Source of the DNA: Paramecium pentaurelia
Taxonomy: Eukaryota > Ciliophora > Oligohymenophorea > Peniculida > Parameciidae
Length of the DNA: 64,000 nt
Direction: 5' to 3'
Assembly (NCBI GenBank): GCA_905183005.1
Contig: CAJJDO010000144.1
Location: forward strand, 193,031 to 257,030
In this document: one piece after another, positions 62,181 through 64,000 of the stretch
How the letters are laid out: each line of letters begins with the position of its first letter
Numbering within the stretch: the stretch's first letter is position 1
Translations under genes and position numbers: made by a program
Notes under the pieces: generated by a model
Seen by the model: only the letters and a program-made list of their open reading frames with translations
Databases searched by the model: none
Told to the model about the DNA's origin: nothing

Positions 62181-63585
62181 TTGAAGTTTAAATTTATTTT
62201 TTTATTTTAATTATTAAATATTTGATAATCTAAAAATTATTTGAATTAATTTAAGATTCTTAACCATTTTTTTATAATCGTCATCATTAATTAAATTAAC
62301 ACATAAAAGTTTCTGTATCACTTCATCCTTTTCTAACGGTATTTTTCAATTGTAATTGGTATTTATGTATTACATTGATTTAAGAATATGATTAAATATT
62401 GTTTTTAGAGTTTAAGACCTGTCTTTTAACTTATGATCAATTAAAGGCTGTTATTTATGAGAATACAATGAATAAATATGGATCTAATACTCAACCAGGA
62501 GGGAATATCATATTCATTTTGTGAAATGTAAGATCTATATGTAACATCTAACCTGGATTTATAATTATGTCCTTGAAAATCTTAATTCAAAACTTAAGCA
62601 ATAAAAAAATTGCTGATCATCCAAAGCATAATTATGAATATATATATATTCAACTCAAGTCTGCAGAACTTCTAGCAAAATTTATAAAAAATTAACAATA
62701 TAAAAAGAAGTTTGGTGGATATATGTATTTTTTTTTTTAGAGTAATCCTTGAAATAAGGTATATTTAATATTGTTAGAACATAATAATCAAAAATTCAAA
62801 TTTGGAAGCTAGAAATGCCTTCAAAAAATGAGAATGATGAATTGTGAATTAAAATTATGATTAAGTTCAATAAATTTAAGTTTAGGATCAAAAGAAAGAG
62901 AACATTCTATTATTCAAACACAAGCAAATATTATTAACGACTCAATAAGAATAGTTTTAACAAAAAATTTGAGTTTAGCTTTAACAGTTTATGAAAATAA
63001 AAATTTTCATATTTCAATATAAAATTTAAAGTCATTATTTTATAAAATAAATTAATTGAAATAATTAAGTTTTACATTATAAATAATATTCAATGATTAT
63101 GTGTATTATTAATTATCGATAAATTATTAAAAACGATTAACTAATTTTTTCTACTTCTGATAATGATAATTATTCACAACATAAAATTTTCTTAACTTAT
63201 TTATTCATTAATAATCTGATTTAAGAGTGAAGTATCATTAAAAAAACCATTTATTATTACTATTTAAATATCAAATATGATCATATCTTTTTTAGTTCAA
63301 TTTTTGTACAAAACATTCATCCAATTAGATTTTTTTAAATGCTTTCATAATTTAATAACACTCTATTCTATTTAAATGAATATGAATTAAGAAAATCTTT
63401 GTGAATATAAAATTTTAATTGTAAAATTAATTAAAAGAATAAATTTCGAAATAAATTAAACAAATAAAGAATATTAAAAGTAGATTTAGTTGTTAATTAA
63501 GAGTAGAAAATTTATGGACTTAAGGAAGTTAAATATTTTGTATATTTTATCTTAAAGATGAAATTATAGATTATAAATATGACTT
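62181..63585. other. 1.4-kb spacer with a possible gene fragment
   Basis: Upstream of the surface antigen and downstream of the peptidase. Most is featureless AT-rich DNA. Near 62409-62523 (+) a short open stretch (FKTCLLTYDQLKAVIYENT, then GSNTQPGGNIIFIL) looks like the end of a real protein, but has no start and no continuation. The antigen promoter should lie here. Confidence 0.4.
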
Positions 63586-64000
63586 TCATTTTTTTATATG
63601 AGGTTATACTTCTGATATGATTTCAGTTATGCAACTTATTAATTTTCTAACGTTGGGTAAATCTAAACATTCGTTTGGACCATGTTCATTAGCACCTGTC
63701 CCTAATACCCCGATAATTAAAAATGAAGCTTTAGGATGTATTAATTATAAATGAGTCATTAAATAAATAGCTCCTCCATCTCCAAATGTGGTTGCTTCAT
63801 TTCCATAATAATTTAAGGATGCTTAATTAATTATTGAATCTAAATAGGGCTGATTATCTAATGCATTAAATCCAGGTCCTGATCTCAAACCACTGATTGT
63901 AACAGATGCATTATATGGAACATTAGTCGTTAACTTAAAATATATTATAAAAATATACTAATTTAACAAAGCTTTCTTTAGCTTCTAAGTGATTTTTAGT
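63586..64000 (-). CDS. M20-family metallopeptidase, C-terminal part (5' end outside window)
   Basis: The gene enters from the right edge. A 25-nt intron (63934-63958) joins ...ESFVKLL to TTNVPYNASVTISG. Then come GLRSGPGFNALDNQPYLD and the M20 signature-like segment IIGVLGTGANEHGPNECLD, ending with a helix (VRKLISCITEIISEVQ) and TGA 63586. In the family, G.LG.G.N.HGPNE contains the last metal-ligand His and the dimerisation-side Asn. M20 enzymes are zinc exo- or dipeptidases or acylases. The substrate cannot be told from this fragment. Confidence 0.8.

Overview
This window is a piece of ciliate nuclear DNA, most likely a Paramecium macronuclear chromosome. It is strongly AT-rich. Long conserved reading frames run straight through TAA and TAG, which must encode glutamine, and stop only at TGA. 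Introns are tiny (mostly 20 to 31 nt, GT...AG). Genes lie on both strands, often less than 200 bp apart, with no operons. A standard-code ORF caller therefore breaks nearly every gene. The models below were read by hand with the ciliate code. Where exon phasing could not be settled, this is stated.

Layout. 1-7.1 kb: a DENND4-like Rab GEF (cut by the window edge), two NBR1-like autophagy receptors on opposite strands, and between them a degenerate ORC4. 7.1-14.5 kb: a multi-pass protein with a decayed histidine-kinase tail, a coiled-coil protein, an HP1-like chromodomain protein, a tiny probable myristoylated protein and a TPR protein. Here 1,120 bp is repeated around a single N and is almost certainly an assembly artefact. 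14.9-21 kb: an intact casein kinase 1, a MORN-repeat protein, a coiled-coil protein, a TFIIB-like protein and a CK1-family pseudokinase. 21.3-27.4 kb: triosephosphate isomerase, a Rab GTPase, a CFAP97-domain protein, a Myb-like protein and several unknowns. 27.7-33.6 kb: a VPS8-like trafficking protein converging on outer-arm dynein intermediate chain 2, which carries an unusual Gln/Asp/Gly tail. 33.6-37.5 kb: a polyglutamine protein, a RING-CH membrane E3 ligase and a Rab2-like gene with an in-frame TGA. 38.6-49.7 kb: an HTH protein, an eight-module EF-hand-like protein, a C2 plus coiled-coil protein and a linker-histone H1-like gene. 49.7-54.5 kb: a TPR protein with an intron at the same place in most repeats. 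55.4-62.2 kb: an unbroken 2,235-residue cysteine-rich GPI-type surface antigen. 63.6-64 kb: the 3' end of an M20-type peptidase.

Themes are membrane traffic (DENN, two Rabs, VPS8-like, RING-CH), selective autophagy, cilia (dynein IC2, CFAP97, EF-hand repeats), chromatin and transcription (chromodomain, H1, TFIIB-like, Myb-like, ORC4) and the cell surface. Adjacency does not imply joint regulation. No rRNA, convincing tRNA, CRISPR array or intact transposon was found.
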